Shown here in pieces: positions 1 to 8,566 of a stretch of 64,000 bases of DNA. The notes under the pieces were generated by a model. It worked only from the letters and a program-made list of their open reading frames with translations. It was not told the origin of the DNA and did no database searches. The DNA comes from Nonomuraea solani (GTDB lineage: Bacteria > Actinomycetota > Actinomycetes > Streptosporangiales > Streptosporangiaceae), in NCBI RefSeq assembly GCF_900108335.1, contig NZ_FNVT01000017.1:62001-126000 (forward strand). Reading direction: 5' to 3'. Position 1 is the stretch's first letter. Every line of letters starts with the position of its first letter. The translations under genes were made by a program, and so were the position numbers.

Positions 1-914
1 ACGCCGACAAGCGCTATCTGATCGGCGCGCTGGCGCTCATTCTCGGCTTCATGGCGGCCGAGGTGGTCGCCGGTGTGGCCGCCAACTCGATCGCGCTGAT
101 CTCCGACGCCGCCCACATGCTCACCGACGCCAGCGCCATCGCGCTGGCCCTGATCGCCATGCGCATCGCCGCCCGCCCGGCCAAGGGCGCCTACACCTTC
201 GGCTACAAGCGGGCCGAGATCCTGTCCGCCCAGATCAACGGGGTGACGCTGCTGCTGCTGGTGGCGTACTTCCTCTATGAGGGCGTGCGCCGGCTGATCG
301 AGCCGCCCGACGTGCACGGGCCCGTCGTCCTGGTCACCGCGGTGGCCGGGATCGTGGTCAACGCGCTGGCCGCCTGGCTGCTGTCCAGGGCCGACCGGCG
401 CAGTCTCAACGTCGAGGGCGCCTTCCAGCACGTGCTCAACGACATGTACGCCTTCATCGCCACCGCCCTGTCCGGCCTCGTGGTCTGGCTGACCGGCTTC
501 CGCCAGGCCGACACGATCGCCGCGCTCGTGGTGGCCGCCCTCATGCTCAAGGCCGGCTGGGGGCTGCTGCGCGACTCGGGCCGGGTGCTGCTCCAGGCCG
601 CGCCCAGCGACCTCGACCCGGACGAGATCGGCCGCCTGCTGGCCGCCGAAAGGGACGTGGAGGAGGTGCACGACCTCCATGTCTGGACGGTGACGAGTGG
701 CTATCCCACCCTGTCGGCCCACGTGATCGTCTCAGGGGGGTCGGATTGCCACCGGGTGCGCACGCGCCTCGCCGACCTGCTGCACGACCGGTTCGAGATC
801 GGCCACACGACACTCCAGGTCGATCACGGCGTACCCGGCCTGGAGCCGCACTGCGCGGACCCACACGGACCCCGGCACTCTGATCCGTTAAAGTCACCGT
901 ATGGCGACCCGTGA
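1..914 (+). CDS. Cation diffusion facilitator (CDF) family efflux protein, 5'-truncated by window edge
   Basis: This is a membrane antiporter of the CDF/CzcD type, which exports Zn2+, Co2+ or Cd2+ in exchange for protons. The reading frame is open from base 3 with no start, so the first residues lie outside the window. The visible part carries the two HxxxD metal-site motifs of the family, SDAAHMLTDA and HVLNDMY, several hydrophobic segments, and a C-terminal cytoplasmic domain (from about VEEVHDLHVW) of the metal-sensing ferredoxin-like fold. The tail is His-rich (LEPHCADPHGPRH). The stop overlaps the start of the next gene by 14 bases. A TTA leucine codon lies at 888-890. Metal specificity cannot be read from the sequence. 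Confidence 0.9.
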   Translation, partial: ADKRYLIGALALILGFMAAEVVAGVAANSIALISDAAHMLTDASAIALALIAMRIAARPAKGAYTFGYKRAEILSAQINGVTLLLLVAYFLYEGVRRLIEPPDVHGPVVLVTAVAGIVVNALAAWLLSRADRRSLNVEGAFQHVLNDMYAFIATALSGLVVWLTGFRQADTIAALVVAALMLKAGWGLLRDSGRVLLQAAPSDLDPDEIGRLLAAERDVEEVHDLHVWTVTSGYPTLSAHVIVSGGSDCHRVRTRLADLLHDRFEIGHTTLQVDHGVPGLEPHCADPHGPRHSDPLKSPYGDP

Positions 915-2091
915 TCCACGCTGGGTGTTGAAGGACCGCCCATCGTTCGCACTGATCATCGGGCTTGTCCTGACCGGCATCTGCGCCCTCGTCTCGTTCT
1001 CCTTCGACGTGCTCAACGGCGCTCCGGTGCAGGTCTTCATCGCCCTCATGCTGGCCCTGGCCCCCGTGCCGCTGCTGCTGGCCGCCGTGCTGGCGCTCGA
1101 CCGGATGGAGCCGGAGCCGCGCAGCAACCTGATCTTCGCCTTCGCCTGGGGCGCGGGCGTCGCGGTGCTGGTGGCCGGTCTGGTCAACTCGCTCAATCTG
1201 CACTACATCATCGACACCGCCAACCTGTCGGAGTCCAACGCCCGCAGTCTCGCGGCCACGTTCGGGGCGCCCGTAGTGGAGGAGTCGATGAAGGGCCTGG
1301 TGTTGCTGGGCCTGCTCAAGTTCCGCCGGGCCGAGCTCGACGGGCCGACCGACGGCATCATCTACGCCAGCATGGTCGGTCTCGGCTTCGCGATGAGCGA
1401 GAACGTCAGCTACTACTTCCAGGCGCTGTCCACCTCGGGCGTCAAGGGGCTGGCCGTCACCGTGGTGCTGCGCGGGGTGCTGTCGCCGCTGGCGCATCCG
1501 CTGTTCACCTCGATGATCGGGGTCGGCGTCGCCTACGCGGCCCAGCGGCGCGGCCCCGACCGCGTCACCTTCGTGCTGGTGGGCTGGGCCGGGGCGATGA
1601 TCCTGCACGGGCTGTGGAACGGCCTGGTCTCCTACGGCGGCGTCTTCGGGCTCGTGGTGGCCTACCTGGCGCTGCTGGTCGTGCTGGTGGTGCTCATCGG
1701 CGTGGTGTTCAACGACCGGCGGCGCATCGTGGCGCTCATCCAGCGCTATCTGCCACCTTACGAGCCGACCAAGCTGGTCACCCAGGCCGACGTCTACATG
1801 CTGTCGGCGTTCCCCCGGCGGCGGCAGGCGCGGCAGTGGGCCAGGGCCCACGGCGGCAAGCGCGGGGTGCGCGCCATGCGCGACTACCAGCTCGCCGCGA
1901 CCGAGCTGGGCCTGCTGCACGAGCGGGCGGCCCGCCACATGGTCGACGAGGACACCTTCCACGAGGAGCAGCGGGCCCTGCTGGAGTGCATGAGCACCGC
2001 CCGCGCCGACTTCCCCGTGCCGGAGATGCACGCCAGGTCGGTCGCCAGGGGCTCACCGCCGCCCGGCTACGCGCCCGGCGCCCCCACCTGA
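901..2091 (+). CDS. PrsW family intramembrane metalloprotease
   Basis: This is a polytopic membrane protein of 396 residues with the PrsW (CPBP-like) protease motifs: EExxK at E127-E128-K131 (VVEESMKG), a following FxxxE-type segment (GFAMSENVSYY), and His-containing helices HPLFTSM and HGLWNG that would complete the metal site. PrsW proteases cleave membrane anchors, classically of anti-sigma factors, but no anti-sigma gene is adjacent and the substrate is unknown. About eight hydrophobic segments fill residues 15-285. The last 110 residues are hydrophilic and probably cytoplasmic. The start at 901 lies inside the previous gene, so translation is probably coupled. The 3' end overlaps the convergent SanA/YdcF-like gene by 25 bases. 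Confidence 0.85.
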   Translation: MATRDPRWVLKDRPSFALIIGLVLTGICALVSFSFDVLNGAPVQVFIALMLALAPVPLLLAAVLALDRMEPEPRSNLIFAFAWGAGVAVLVAGLVNSLNLHYIIDTANLSESNARSLAATFGAPVVEESMKGLVLLGLLKFRRAELDGPTDGIIYASMVGLGFAMSENVSYYFQALSTSGVKGLAVTVVLRGVLSPLAHPLFTSMIGVGVAYAAQRRGPDRVTFVLVGWAGAMILHGLWNGLVSYGGVFGLVVAYLALLVVLVVLIGVVFNDRRRIVALIQRYLPPYEPTKLVTQADVYMLSAFPRRRQARQWARAHGGKRGVRAMRDYQLAATELGLLHERAARHMVDEDTFHEEQRALLECMSTARADFPVPEMHARSVARGSPPPGYAPGAPT

Positions 2092-2774
2092 TCGAGGATG
2101 CGGGTGAGCGAGACCTCGCGCGGCCCGGGATAGACGGGGTCGGAGTGCAGCACCAGGGCGTCGGCGAACGCCTTGGCGGTGGCGAACAGCTCGCGGGCCG
2201 CGTACGCGTACGTCGTCGAGGCCCATCGCCTGACGGAGTCGTCACCCACCCCGAACGTCTCCAGCCCCGCCGTCCGGCACAGCGTCACGGCCCTGGGCAG
2301 GTGGAACTCCTGCGTCACCACCGTCACCCGCTCGGCCCCGAACACCTTGCGCGCCCGCACGCACGAGTCCCACGTGTCGAAACCGGCGTAGTCGAGCACC
2401 ATGACCGCGTCGGGCACGCCCTTGGCCCGCAGATAGTCGCGCATGGAGGTCGGCTCGTCATATTCCTTGCGGCTGTTGTCACCCGACAGCAGCAGCGCCC
2501 GCACCTTGCCCCCGTGGTAGAGCTCGGCGGCGATGTCGAGCCTGCGGGCCAGCATGGGCGTGGGCTGTGTGCCGTACAGGCCCGCGCCGAGCACCAGCGC
2601 GGCCTGCGTCTCGGGCACCCGCCCCAGCCAGCCGTCGCCCTCGGCCGTCGCCCGGTGCGCCGAGCTGCTCAGCCAGGCCCACGTCATCGGCGCCAGCGCC
2701 AGCACGCTCACCAGCACGAGCCCCTGGTACGTCCGGCGCAGCACCTTCCGAGAGGGGCGGACTTTTCCCAGCAA
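2067..2774 (-). CDS. SanA/YdcF/ElyC-like DUF218 membrane-anchored protein
   Basis: This 235-residue protein has one N-terminal transmembrane segment (about residues 18-36) and an extracytoplasmic DUF218 domain. Family marks are AALVLGAGLYG, the LLLSGDN strand-turn, the DYAGFDTWDSCVRAR helix and VTQEFHLPRAVTLC. SanA-like proteins affect envelope integrity and vancomycin tolerance in enterobacteria, and the biochemical activity of the family is poorly defined. The start is the ATG at 2774, followed by a basic MLGKVRPSRK segment. The 3' end overlaps the PrsW-like gene tail to tail. Upstream lies the heme A synthase gene on the same strand, 61 bases away. Confidence 0.8.
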   Translation of the reverse strand: MLGKVRPSRKVLRRTYQGLVLVSVLALAPMTWAWLSSSAHRATAEGDGWLGRVPETQAALVLGAGLYGTQPTPMLARRLDIAAELYHGGKVRALLLSGDNSRKEYDEPTSMRDYLRAKGVPDAVMVLDYAGFDTWDSCVRARKVFGAERVTVVTQEFHLPRAVTLCRTAGLETFGVGDDSVRRWASTTYAYAARELFATAKAFADALVLHSDPVYPGPREVSLTRILDQVGAPGA

Positions 2775-2835
2775 ATCGCACCCCTTGCGGGCGGGGGAGT
2801 GGCGGACCTAACACCCCATAGCCTGGCATACCAAC

Positions 2836-3861
2836 TCAGACGGCGGCGGCCGCTTCGGCGGGGGAGCGGCCGGCGGGCGCGGGCTCGGGGTCCCGGGTGC
2901 GCAGCGAGGTGACGGCCCTGAGCGCGCCGATCCAGACCAGGGTCGAGCCGACGACGTGCAGCAGCACCAGGACGGCGGGCACGGCCAGGAACCACTGCGT
3001 GTACCCGATCACGCCCTGGAGCAGCACCACCACGAACAGCCCCAGCGCCGCCCGCCTGGCGGGCCGGGCCGACTTCGTCACGTGCAGGGCGAACAGCAGC
3101 GCGAACGTCAGCCCCGCCACCACGTAGGCGATGTCGGCGTGCAGCCGCGCCACGGTCTCGATGTCGAGGTCGAAGCGGGAGGCCATCTCGTCGCCCGAGT
3201 GCGGGCCCGTGCCGCTGACCACGACACCGGCCACCAGCAGCGCGAACACCGCCGCGAGCAGCACGTGGCCGAGCCTGCGGACGTCGCGATGGGCCACCCG
3301 GCGCACGGGCGCGTCGCCCTCGCCCGCGCGGGCGTAGAGCATCCAGCAGGCGGCGATCAGGGCGCTGGAGGCGAGGTAGTGCACGCCGACCGTGAGCGGG
3401 TTGAGCATGGTGCTGACCACCAGCCCGCCCCACAGGGCCTGGAACAGGATGCCGGCCGGCTGCAGCAGGGCCAGCCGCACCAGCGAGCGCCGGCGCGGCA
3501 CCATGCGCCAGGCCGACAGCACGCACGCGACCCCGACCGCCAGCACCAGGAACGTGAGCAGCCGGTTGCCGAACTCCACGGCCATGTTGAGCGGGTCGAC
3601 CTCGGGGTGCGCGACCGGGATGAAGCTGTCGGGGGTGCACTGGGGCCAGGTCGGGCAGCCGAGCCCGGAGGCCGTGACGCGCACGCCCGCGCCGGTCACC
3701 GTGATGCCGGCGTTCACCACCACGGAGGCCATCGCCCAGCCGCGCATCGTCGACTGGGTGGGCGCCCAGAAGGAGAACAGACGGCGCACGTGGGGGTTGG
3801 AATGGTCCGTGGGTAGCTTCACGTCATCGATGGTAAGGGCCGGGTCGGCCGGTCCCGCCAC
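2836..3861 (-). CDS. ctaA: Heme A synthase (COX15/CtaA family)
   Basis: This membrane monooxygenase converts heme O to heme A for cytochrome aa3 oxidase. The 341-residue product has eight predicted membrane segments and the family signatures: the paired-cysteine loop GLGCPTWPQC, EFGNR on the following helix, and the heme-ligand histidine regions GVHYLASS, RLHADIAY and LLHVVGSTLVW. The C-terminal tail is Ala/Pro-rich. In many actinobacteria ctaA lies near ABC-2 transporter genes and suf. Here it is separated from those by the hydroxyproline operon. It is transcribed away from that operon through a 52-base shared promoter region. Confidence 0.9.
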   Translation of the reverse strand: MAGPADPALTIDDVKLPTDHSNPHVRRLFSFWAPTQSTMRGWAMASVVVNAGITVTGAGVRVTASGLGCPTWPQCTPDSFIPVAHPEVDPLNMAVEFGNRLLTFLVLAVGVACVLSAWRMVPRRRSLVRLALLQPAGILFQALWGGLVVSTMLNPLTVGVHYLASSALIAACWMLYARAGEGDAPVRRVAHRDVRRLGHVLLAAVFALLVAGVVVSGTGPHSGDEMASRFDLDIETVARLHADIAYVVAGLTFALLFALHVTKSARPARRAALGLFVVVLLQGVIGYTQWFLAVPAVLVLLHVVGSTLVWIGALRAVTSLRTRDPEPAPAGRSPAEAAAAV

Positions 3862-3882
3862 GGGCTTCTCAAGCTAGCGAGG

Positions 3883-3893
3883 TATGTGACATA
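3883..3893. promoter_or_regulatory. 11-bp palindrome TATGTGACATA, candidate GntR operator
   Basis: The sequence TATGT-G-ACATA is a perfect inverted repeat around one central base. It sits in the 52-base gap between ctaA and the first hydroxyproline gene, 20 bases before that gene's ATG. FadR-subfamily GntR regulators often bind short palindromes with a GT...AC core. The GntR regulator at the end of this operon is the natural candidate, but that assignment is inference. Confidence 0.45.
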
Positions 3894-3913
3894 TTACTGG
3901 GGGAGGTGGGTTG

Positions 3914-5056
3914 ATGTCCGACGTCATCGTCGTCGGCGCCGGAGTGGTGGGAGCGGCCTGCGCCTACTACTGCGCGCGCGCCGGGCTCGACGTGACCGTG
4001 ATCGACCGGGGACCCGTGGCCGGCGGCACGACCGGCTCGGGCGAGGGCAACATCCTGGTGTCCGACAAGGAGCCGGGGCCCGAGCTGGAGCTGGCCGTGC
4101 TCTCGAACCGGTTGTGGCGCACGCTGTCCGCGCACGGCGGCTTCGAGTTCGAGGCCAAGGGCGGGCTGGTCGTCGCCGAGACCGGCGAGGTGCGGGCGCA
4201 GCTCACGCAGCTCGCCGCCAAACAGGGCGTGGAGCACACCCTGGTGCCGCCGGACACGCTGCGCGACTACGAGCCGCACCTGGCCGATGGCCTGGCCGGT
4301 GGCGTGTTCTACCCGCAGGACGCCCAGGTGCAGCCCATGCTCGCCGCCGCCTCCCTGCTCCGGCACGGCGCCGAGAGCTTCGGTCGCGGCACGCTGCGAC
4401 TCCGGCTGGGCGCCACGGTGACGGGCTTCCTCCGGTCGGGCGAGCGGGTGACGGGCGTGCGCACCTCGGAGGGTGACGTCCTCGGCGGCGCGGTCGTCAA
4501 CGCGGCGGGCACCTGGGGTGGCGAGGTGGCCGCGCTCGCGGGCGTGAACCTGCCGGTCCTGCCCAGACGGGGGTTCATCCTCGTCACCGAGCCCCTCGGC
4601 GAGCCGCTCATCAGGCACAAGGTCTACACCGCCGCCTACGTGACCAACGTGGCCAGCGACTCAGAAGGGCTGGAGACCTCCGCCGTGGTGGAGGGGACAC
4701 CCGCCGGCACCGTGCTCATCGGGGCCAGCAGGGAGCGCGTCGGGTTCGACAGGACGACCTCCGTGCCGGTCCTCGCGCGGCTGGCCGCCCAGGCGGTCGC
4801 GCTCTTTCCCGCCCTGCGGGAGGTGCGGGCCATCAGGTCGTACTGCGGGTTCCGGCCGTACTGCCCCGACCACCTGCCCGTCATCGGCGCCGACCCGCGG
4901 GTGCCCGGGCTGTACCACGCGTGCGGGCACGAGGGGGCCGGCATCGGACTGGCCCCGGCGACCGGTCACCTGCTCGCGCAGGTCCTCGCCGATGAGCGGC
5001 CCGACCTGGACCTGCGCCCCTTCCGCCCCGACCGCTTCGCCGAGGAGGCCCAGTGA
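3914..5056 (+). CDS. FAD-dependent oxidoreductase (DAO family), D-hydroxyproline dehydrogenase subunit
   Basis: This flavin subunit of 380 residues probably oxidises cis-4-hydroxy-D-proline (or D-proline) to the pyrroline imine. The N-terminal dinucleotide fold reads IVVGAGVVGAACAYYCARAG with the GxGxxG pattern. The C-terminal FAD-binding signature is HACGHEGAGIGLAPATG. The ATG at 3914 is chosen because GGAGG at 3902-3906 is seven bases upstream; an in-frame TTG one codon earlier is too close. It is the first gene of an operon with a small 2Fe-2S protein and a second flavoprotein, the three-part layout of known D-hydroxyproline dehydrogenases and opine/octopine-type oxidases. The stop overlaps the next start (GTGA). 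Confidence 0.8.
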   Translation: MSDVIVVGAGVVGAACAYYCARAGLDVTVIDRGPVAGGTTGSGEGNILVSDKEPGPELELAVLSNRLWRTLSAHGGFEFEAKGGLVVAETGEVRAQLTQLAAKQGVEHTLVPPDTLRDYEPHLADGLAGGVFYPQDAQVQPMLAAASLLRHGAESFGRGTLRLRLGATVTGFLRSGERVTGVRTSEGDVLGGAVVNAAGTWGGEVAALAGVNLPVLPRRGFILVTEPLGEPLIRHKVYTAAYVTNVASDSEGLETSAVVEGTPAGTVLIGASRERVGFDRTTSVPVLARLAAQAVALFPALREVRAIRSYCGFRPYCPDHLPVIGADPRVPGLYHACGHEGAGIGLAPATGHLLAQVLADERPDLDLRPFRPDRFAEEAQ

Positions 5057-5295
5057 CGTTCCACATCAGCTTCGAGGGGCGGCCGGTGCCGGTCGCGCCC
5101 GGGCAGACGATCGGCGCGGCGCTGCACGCGGCCGGTGTGCGGTCCTGGCGCGCGACCCGGTTCGGCGGGCGGCCCCGGGGGCTGTTCTGCGGGATCGGGG
5201 TCTGCTTCGACTGCCTGGTCTCCGTCAACGGGCGGGCGCCCGAGCGGGCCTGCCTGCTGGAGGCCGCGCCGGGGGACGAGGTGACGGCGTCGTGA
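5053..5295 (+). CDS. Small (2Fe-2S)-binding subunit of the amine dehydrogenase
   Basis: This 80-residue plant-type ferredoxin-like protein passes electrons between the two flavoprotein subunits. The cluster ligands are visible as C46-x4-C51-x2-C54 and C67 (LFCGIGVCFDCLV and ERACL). This is the usual length for the small subunit of multi-component hydroxyproline and sarcosine/octopine-type oxidoreductases. It starts with GTG overlapping the stop of the DAO subunit, and it ends inside the start of the third subunit, so all three are translationally coupled. Confidence 0.85.
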   Translation: MTFHISFEGRPVPVAPGQTIGAALHAAGVRSWRATRFGGRPRGLFCGIGVCFDCLVSVNGRAPERACLLEAAPGDEVTAS

Positions 5296-6650
5296 CGTAC
5301 GACCTGGTGGTGATCGGTGGCGGGCCCGCCGGGGCGGCGGGCGCGCTGACGGCGGCGCGGGCGGGGCTGCGGGTGGCACTCGTGGACTCGGCGGCGCGGC
5401 TCGGCGGCCAGTACTTCCGCCACTCCGCCGAGCCCAAGACGGCGCCGGGCCTCGAACGGTTCCTGCGGCAGGCAAGGGCGCTCGGCGACCGCGCCGACCT
5501 GCTGCTCAGGCACCAGGTGTGGAACGTGTCCCGCGACCCCGGCGGCGACCTGATCGTCCACTGCCTGACCCGTGATCCGGGCGCGTCCGAGCGGCCCGTG
5601 GTCATCCGGGCGCGCCGGTTGCTGATAGCCACCGGTGCCTACGACCGGCCGCTGCCCTTCCCCGGATGGGACCTGCCCGGCGTGCTCACCGCCGGCGGCG
5701 CGCAGGCGCTGCTCAAGGGCAACGGCGTCGTGGCCGGCCGGCGCATCGTCATCTCGGGCACCGGCCCCTTCCTGCTGCCGGTGGCCACCGGGCTGGCCGG
5801 GGCGGGGGCGCGGGTGCTGGGGGTGTTCGAGGCCAACGGCGGGCTCGGGCTGGCCAGGCATCCGCTGCTCGCCCTGGGCAAGGCCGGAGAGGCGGCCGGG
5901 TACGCGGCCACGCTCGCCAGGCACCGGGTGCCCTACCACCCGCGCCAGGCGGTGGTGGCCGCCCACGGGGAGCGCGAGGTGGAGGCCGTCACCGTGGCCC
6001 GCCTCGACAAGGACTGGAACGTTCTGGCCACCCGCGTCGTCGAATGCGACACCCTGGCCACCGGCTACGGATTCGTGCCGCAGATCGAGCTGGGCACCCA
6101 ACTCGGCTGCGCGACCCGGCAGGACGCCGACGGCAGCCCGGTGCTGACCGTGGACGACGCTCAGCGCACCACCGTGCCCGGCGTCTGGGCGGCCGGCGAG
6201 CCCACCGGCGTGGGCGGCTGGCGCCTGTCGGAGCTGGAGGGCCGGATCGCGGGCCGCACCATCGCCGCTGAACGCTCTTCTACTGGCGAGGTCCCCGCCG
6301 TGCTGCTGCGGCGCCGGGAGCGGTGGCGGGCGTTCGGCGTGGCGCTGCAGCGGGCCTATCCGGTCCGGCCGGGCTGGCAGGGGTGGCTGCGCGCGGACAC
6401 GCTGGTGTGCCGGTGCGAGGAGGTGCCGCTGGCCCGCGTACGCGAGGCGCAGGAGCTCGGCGCCACCGACGCCCGCTCCATCAAGCTCCTGGCCCGCCCC
6501 GGCATGGGCTGGTGCCAGGGCCGCATCTGCGGCTACGCCGTCTCCTGCCTGGCCGGCGAGCCGCCCCAGCCGCCCCGCCGCCCCATCGCCCAGCCCGTGA
6601 CCCTCGGCGCCCTCGCCGGAACGGAACCCGACGACCACTCCGCTCACTGA
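5292..6650 (+). CDS. NAD(P)/FAD-dependent oxidoreductase subunit with C-terminal BFD-type Fe-S domain
   Basis: This is the third subunit of the D-hydroxyproline dehydrogenase-like complex, 452 residues. It starts with GTG at 5292, overlapping the previous stop. The N-terminal FAD fold reads VVIGGGPAGAAGALTAARAG; a second nucleotide fold starts near RIVISGTGPFLLPVATGLAGAG; VPGVWAAGEPTGVGG is the FAD-closing motif. The C-terminal 80 residues carry the BFD-like [2Fe-2S] domain: CRCEEV followed by CQGRICG and a further Cys. Its electron acceptor is not evident. A promoter or terminator between this gene and the deaminase is not seen; the gap is only 24 bases. Confidence 0.82.
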   Translation: MTYDLVVIGGGPAGAAGALTAARAGLRVALVDSAARLGGQYFRHSAEPKTAPGLERFLRQARALGDRADLLLRHQVWNVSRDPGGDLIVHCLTRDPGASERPVVIRARRLLIATGAYDRPLPFPGWDLPGVLTAGGAQALLKGNGVVAGRRIVISGTGPFLLPVATGLAGAGARVLGVFEANGGLGLARHPLLALGKAGEAAGYAATLARHRVPYHPRQAVVAAHGEREVEAVTVARLDKDWNVLATRVVECDTLATGYGFVPQIELGTQLGCATRQDADGSPVLTVDDAQRTTVPGVWAAGEPTGVGGWRLSELEGRIAGRTIAAERSSTGEVPAVLLRRRERWRAFGVALQRAYPVRPGWQGWLRADTLVCRCEEVPLARVREAQELGATDARSIKLLARPGMGWCQGRICGYAVSCLAGEPPQPPRRPIAQPVTLGALAGTEPDDHSAH

Positions 6651-6674
6651 CCCCCTGACATGGAGGACTTTCCG

Positions 6675-7568
6675 ATGGAACACCGCAGCAAGCCCTGGCA
6701 GGGTGTCATGGTGGCCACCGCGCTACCCCTGCGCGAGGACCTGTCGGTCGACTACGACGGCTTCGCCGCGCACTGCCGCTGGCTGGTCGGCAACGGCTGT
6801 GACGGGGTCGTGCCGAACGGGTCGCTCGGCGAGTATCAGACGCTCACCCCGGACGAGCGGGCCAAGGTGATCGAGACCGCCGCCGAGGCGGTGGGCGGCC
6901 GCAACGTGATGGCCGGCGTGAGCGCGTACGGCGCCGCCGAGTCCCGCCGCTGGGCCGAGCACGCGGGCGAGGCCGGCTGCGGCTCGGTGCTGCTGCTGCC
7001 CCCGAACTCCTACCGGGCCGACGAGCGGGCCGTCGTCGAGCACTACCGCGAGGTGGCCAAGGCGGGCGTGCCGGTCGTGGCCTACAACAACCCCTATGAC
7101 ACCAAGGTGGACCTGACTCCCGCGCTGCTGGCCAGGCTGCACGAGGAGGGGCTGATCGTGGCGATCAAGGAGTTCAGCGGTGACGTGCGGCGCGCGTACG
7201 AGATCGCCGAGCTCGCCCCCGAGCTGGACCTGCTGATCGGCTCCGACGACGTGCTGCTCGAACTGGCCGTCGCCGGCGCGGTCGGCTGGGTCGCCGGCTA
7301 CCCCAACGCGCTGCCCGCCGCCAACGTCGCCCTCTACCGGGCCGCCGTCGCCGGCGACCTGGACACCGCGCTGCCCCTGTACAAGACGCTGCACCCGCTG
7401 CTGCGCTGGGACTCCAAGACCGAGTTCGTCCAGGCCATCAAGCTGTCCATGGACCTCGCGGGCCGTCATGGGGGAACCTGCAGGCAGCCCCGGCAGCCGC
7501 TGACCGGGGAGCAGGCCGCTATCGTGCGGGCGGCGACCGAGAAGGCACTGGCAGAAGGGCTGCGATGA
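6675..7568 (+). CDS. DapA/DHDPS-family enzyme, probable pyrroline-4-hydroxy-2-carboxylate deaminase
   Basis: This 297-residue TIM-barrel aldolase-family enzyme is predicted to convert pyrroline-4-hydroxy-2-carboxylate to 2-oxoglutarate semialdehyde plus ammonia. The Schiff-base lysine is K165 (IVAIKEFSGD) and the catalytic tyrosine is Y137 (VVAYNNPY). The ATG at 6675 is preferred over the one at 6660 because GGAGGA at 6662-6667 is correctly spaced. The role is assigned from context: family members of this type also include dihydrodipicolinate synthase and sugar-acid aldolases. It is followed by a racemase with ATGA overlap. The aldehyde dehydrogenase that should take the product onward is not in this window. 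Confidence 0.75.
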   Translation: MEHRSKPWQGVMVATALPLREDLSVDYDGFAAHCRWLVGNGCDGVVPNGSLGEYQTLTPDERAKVIETAAEAVGGRNVMAGVSAYGAAESRRWAEHAGEAGCGSVLLLPPNSYRADERAVVEHYREVAKAGVPVVAYNNPYDTKVDLTPALLARLHEEGLIVAIKEFSGDVRRAYEIAELAPELDLLIGSDDVLLELAVAGAVGWVAGYPNALPAANVALYRAAVAGDLDTALPLYKTLHPLLRWDSKTEFVQAIKLSMDLAGRHGGTCRQPRQPLTGEQAAIVRAATEKALAEGLR

Positions 7569-8566
7569 GGACCAAGCGCGTTTTCCACGCCGTCGACTCC
7601 CACACCGAGGGCATGCCGACCCGGGTCATCACGGGCGGCATCGGGGTGATCCCCGGCGCGAGCATGGCCGAGCGGCGCGTGTACTTCCGCGACAACCTCG
7701 ACCACATCCGTACGCTGCTGATGACCGAGCCGCGCGGCCACTCGGCCATGAGCGGCGCCATCCTGCAGCCCCCGACCAGGCCCGACGCCGACTACGGCGT
7801 GCTGTTCATCGAGGTGTCCGGGCTGCTGCCGATGTGCGGTCACGGCACCATCGGCGTGGCCACCGTGCTGGTGGAGACCGGCATGGTGGAGGTCGTCGAG
7901 CCGGTCACGACCGTGCGCCTGGAGGTGCCCGCCGGGCTCGTCGAGGTGGACGTGCGAGTCGAGGACGGCATGGCCATGGCGGTGACGCTGCGCAACGTGC
8001 CCTCCTACAGCGACCGGCTGGACGCCGCCGTGACCGTGCCCGGGTTCGGGGAGATCCCGTACGACCTGGCCTACGGCGGCAACTTCTACGCCATCGTGAA
8101 CCTCGACCACTACGGCCTGCCCTTCGACCGCAAGGCCAAGAACGAGATCATCGCGGCCGGGCTGGCCACCATGGAGGCGATCAACGCCGCCGACGAGCCC
8201 GTGCACCGCGAGGACGACCGCATCCGCGGCTGCCACCACGTCTACTTCGCCGCCCCCGGCTCCGACGCCCACCACTCGCGGCATGCCATGGCCATCCACC
8301 CCGGCTGGTTCGACCGCTCGCCCTGCGGCACCGGCACCAGCGCCCGCATGGCGCAGTTGCACGCCCGCGGCGAGCTGCCGGTCGGCCGCGACTTCGTCAA
8401 CGAGTCGTTCATCGGCACCCGGTTCATCGGCCGGGTGCTGGAGGAGACGACCGTGGGCGGGGCGCCCGCGGTGGTGCCGTCGATCACCGGCCGCGCCTGG
8501 GTCACCGGCACCGCCCAATACTTCCTCGACCCGCGCGACCCGTTCCCGGCGGGGTTCGAGCTGTGA
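7565..8566 (+). CDS. Proline racemase family enzyme 1, probable 4-hydroxyproline 2-epimerase
   Basis: This 333-residue enzyme inverts the alpha carbon of proline or 4-hydroxyproline without a cofactor. Both catalytic cysteines are present: C91 in LPMCGHGTIG and C254 in RSPCGTGTSARMAQL. The Cys/Cys pair marks an epimerase or racemase; related trans-3-hydroxyproline dehydratases usually lack one of the two. In the pathway it would turn trans-4-hydroxy-L-proline into cis-4-hydroxy-D-proline, the substrate of the dehydrogenase encoded upstream. The start overlaps the previous stop (ATGA), and its own stop overlaps the start of the second racemase gene. Confidence 0.85.
   Translation: MRTKRVFHAVDSHTEGMPTRVITGGIGVIPGASMAERRVYFRDNLDHIRTLLMTEPRGHSAMSGAILQPPTRPDADYGVLFIEVSGLLPMCGHGTIGVATVLVETGMVEVVEPVTTVRLEVPAGLVEVDVRVEDGMAMAVTLRNVPSYSDRLDAAVTVPGFGEIPYDLAYGGNFYAIVNLDHYGLPFDRKAKNEIIAAGLATMEAINAADEPVHREDDRIRGCHHVYFAAPGSDAHHSRHAMAIHPGWFDRSPCGTGTSARMAQLHARGELPVGRDFVNESFIGTRFIGRVLEETTVGGAPAVVPSITGRAWVTGTAQYFLDPRDPFPAGFEL

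Noticed and set aside
547-2031. A 494-codon minus-strand frame across the CDF and PrsW genes
   Set aside because: Its composition is His/Gln/Arg-rich and shadow-like, and both plus-strand genes have clear family motifs.
3911-3913. TTG start for the DAO-family gene
   Set aside because: ATG 3914 has better spacing from GGAGG (seven bases) and gives the usual N terminus.
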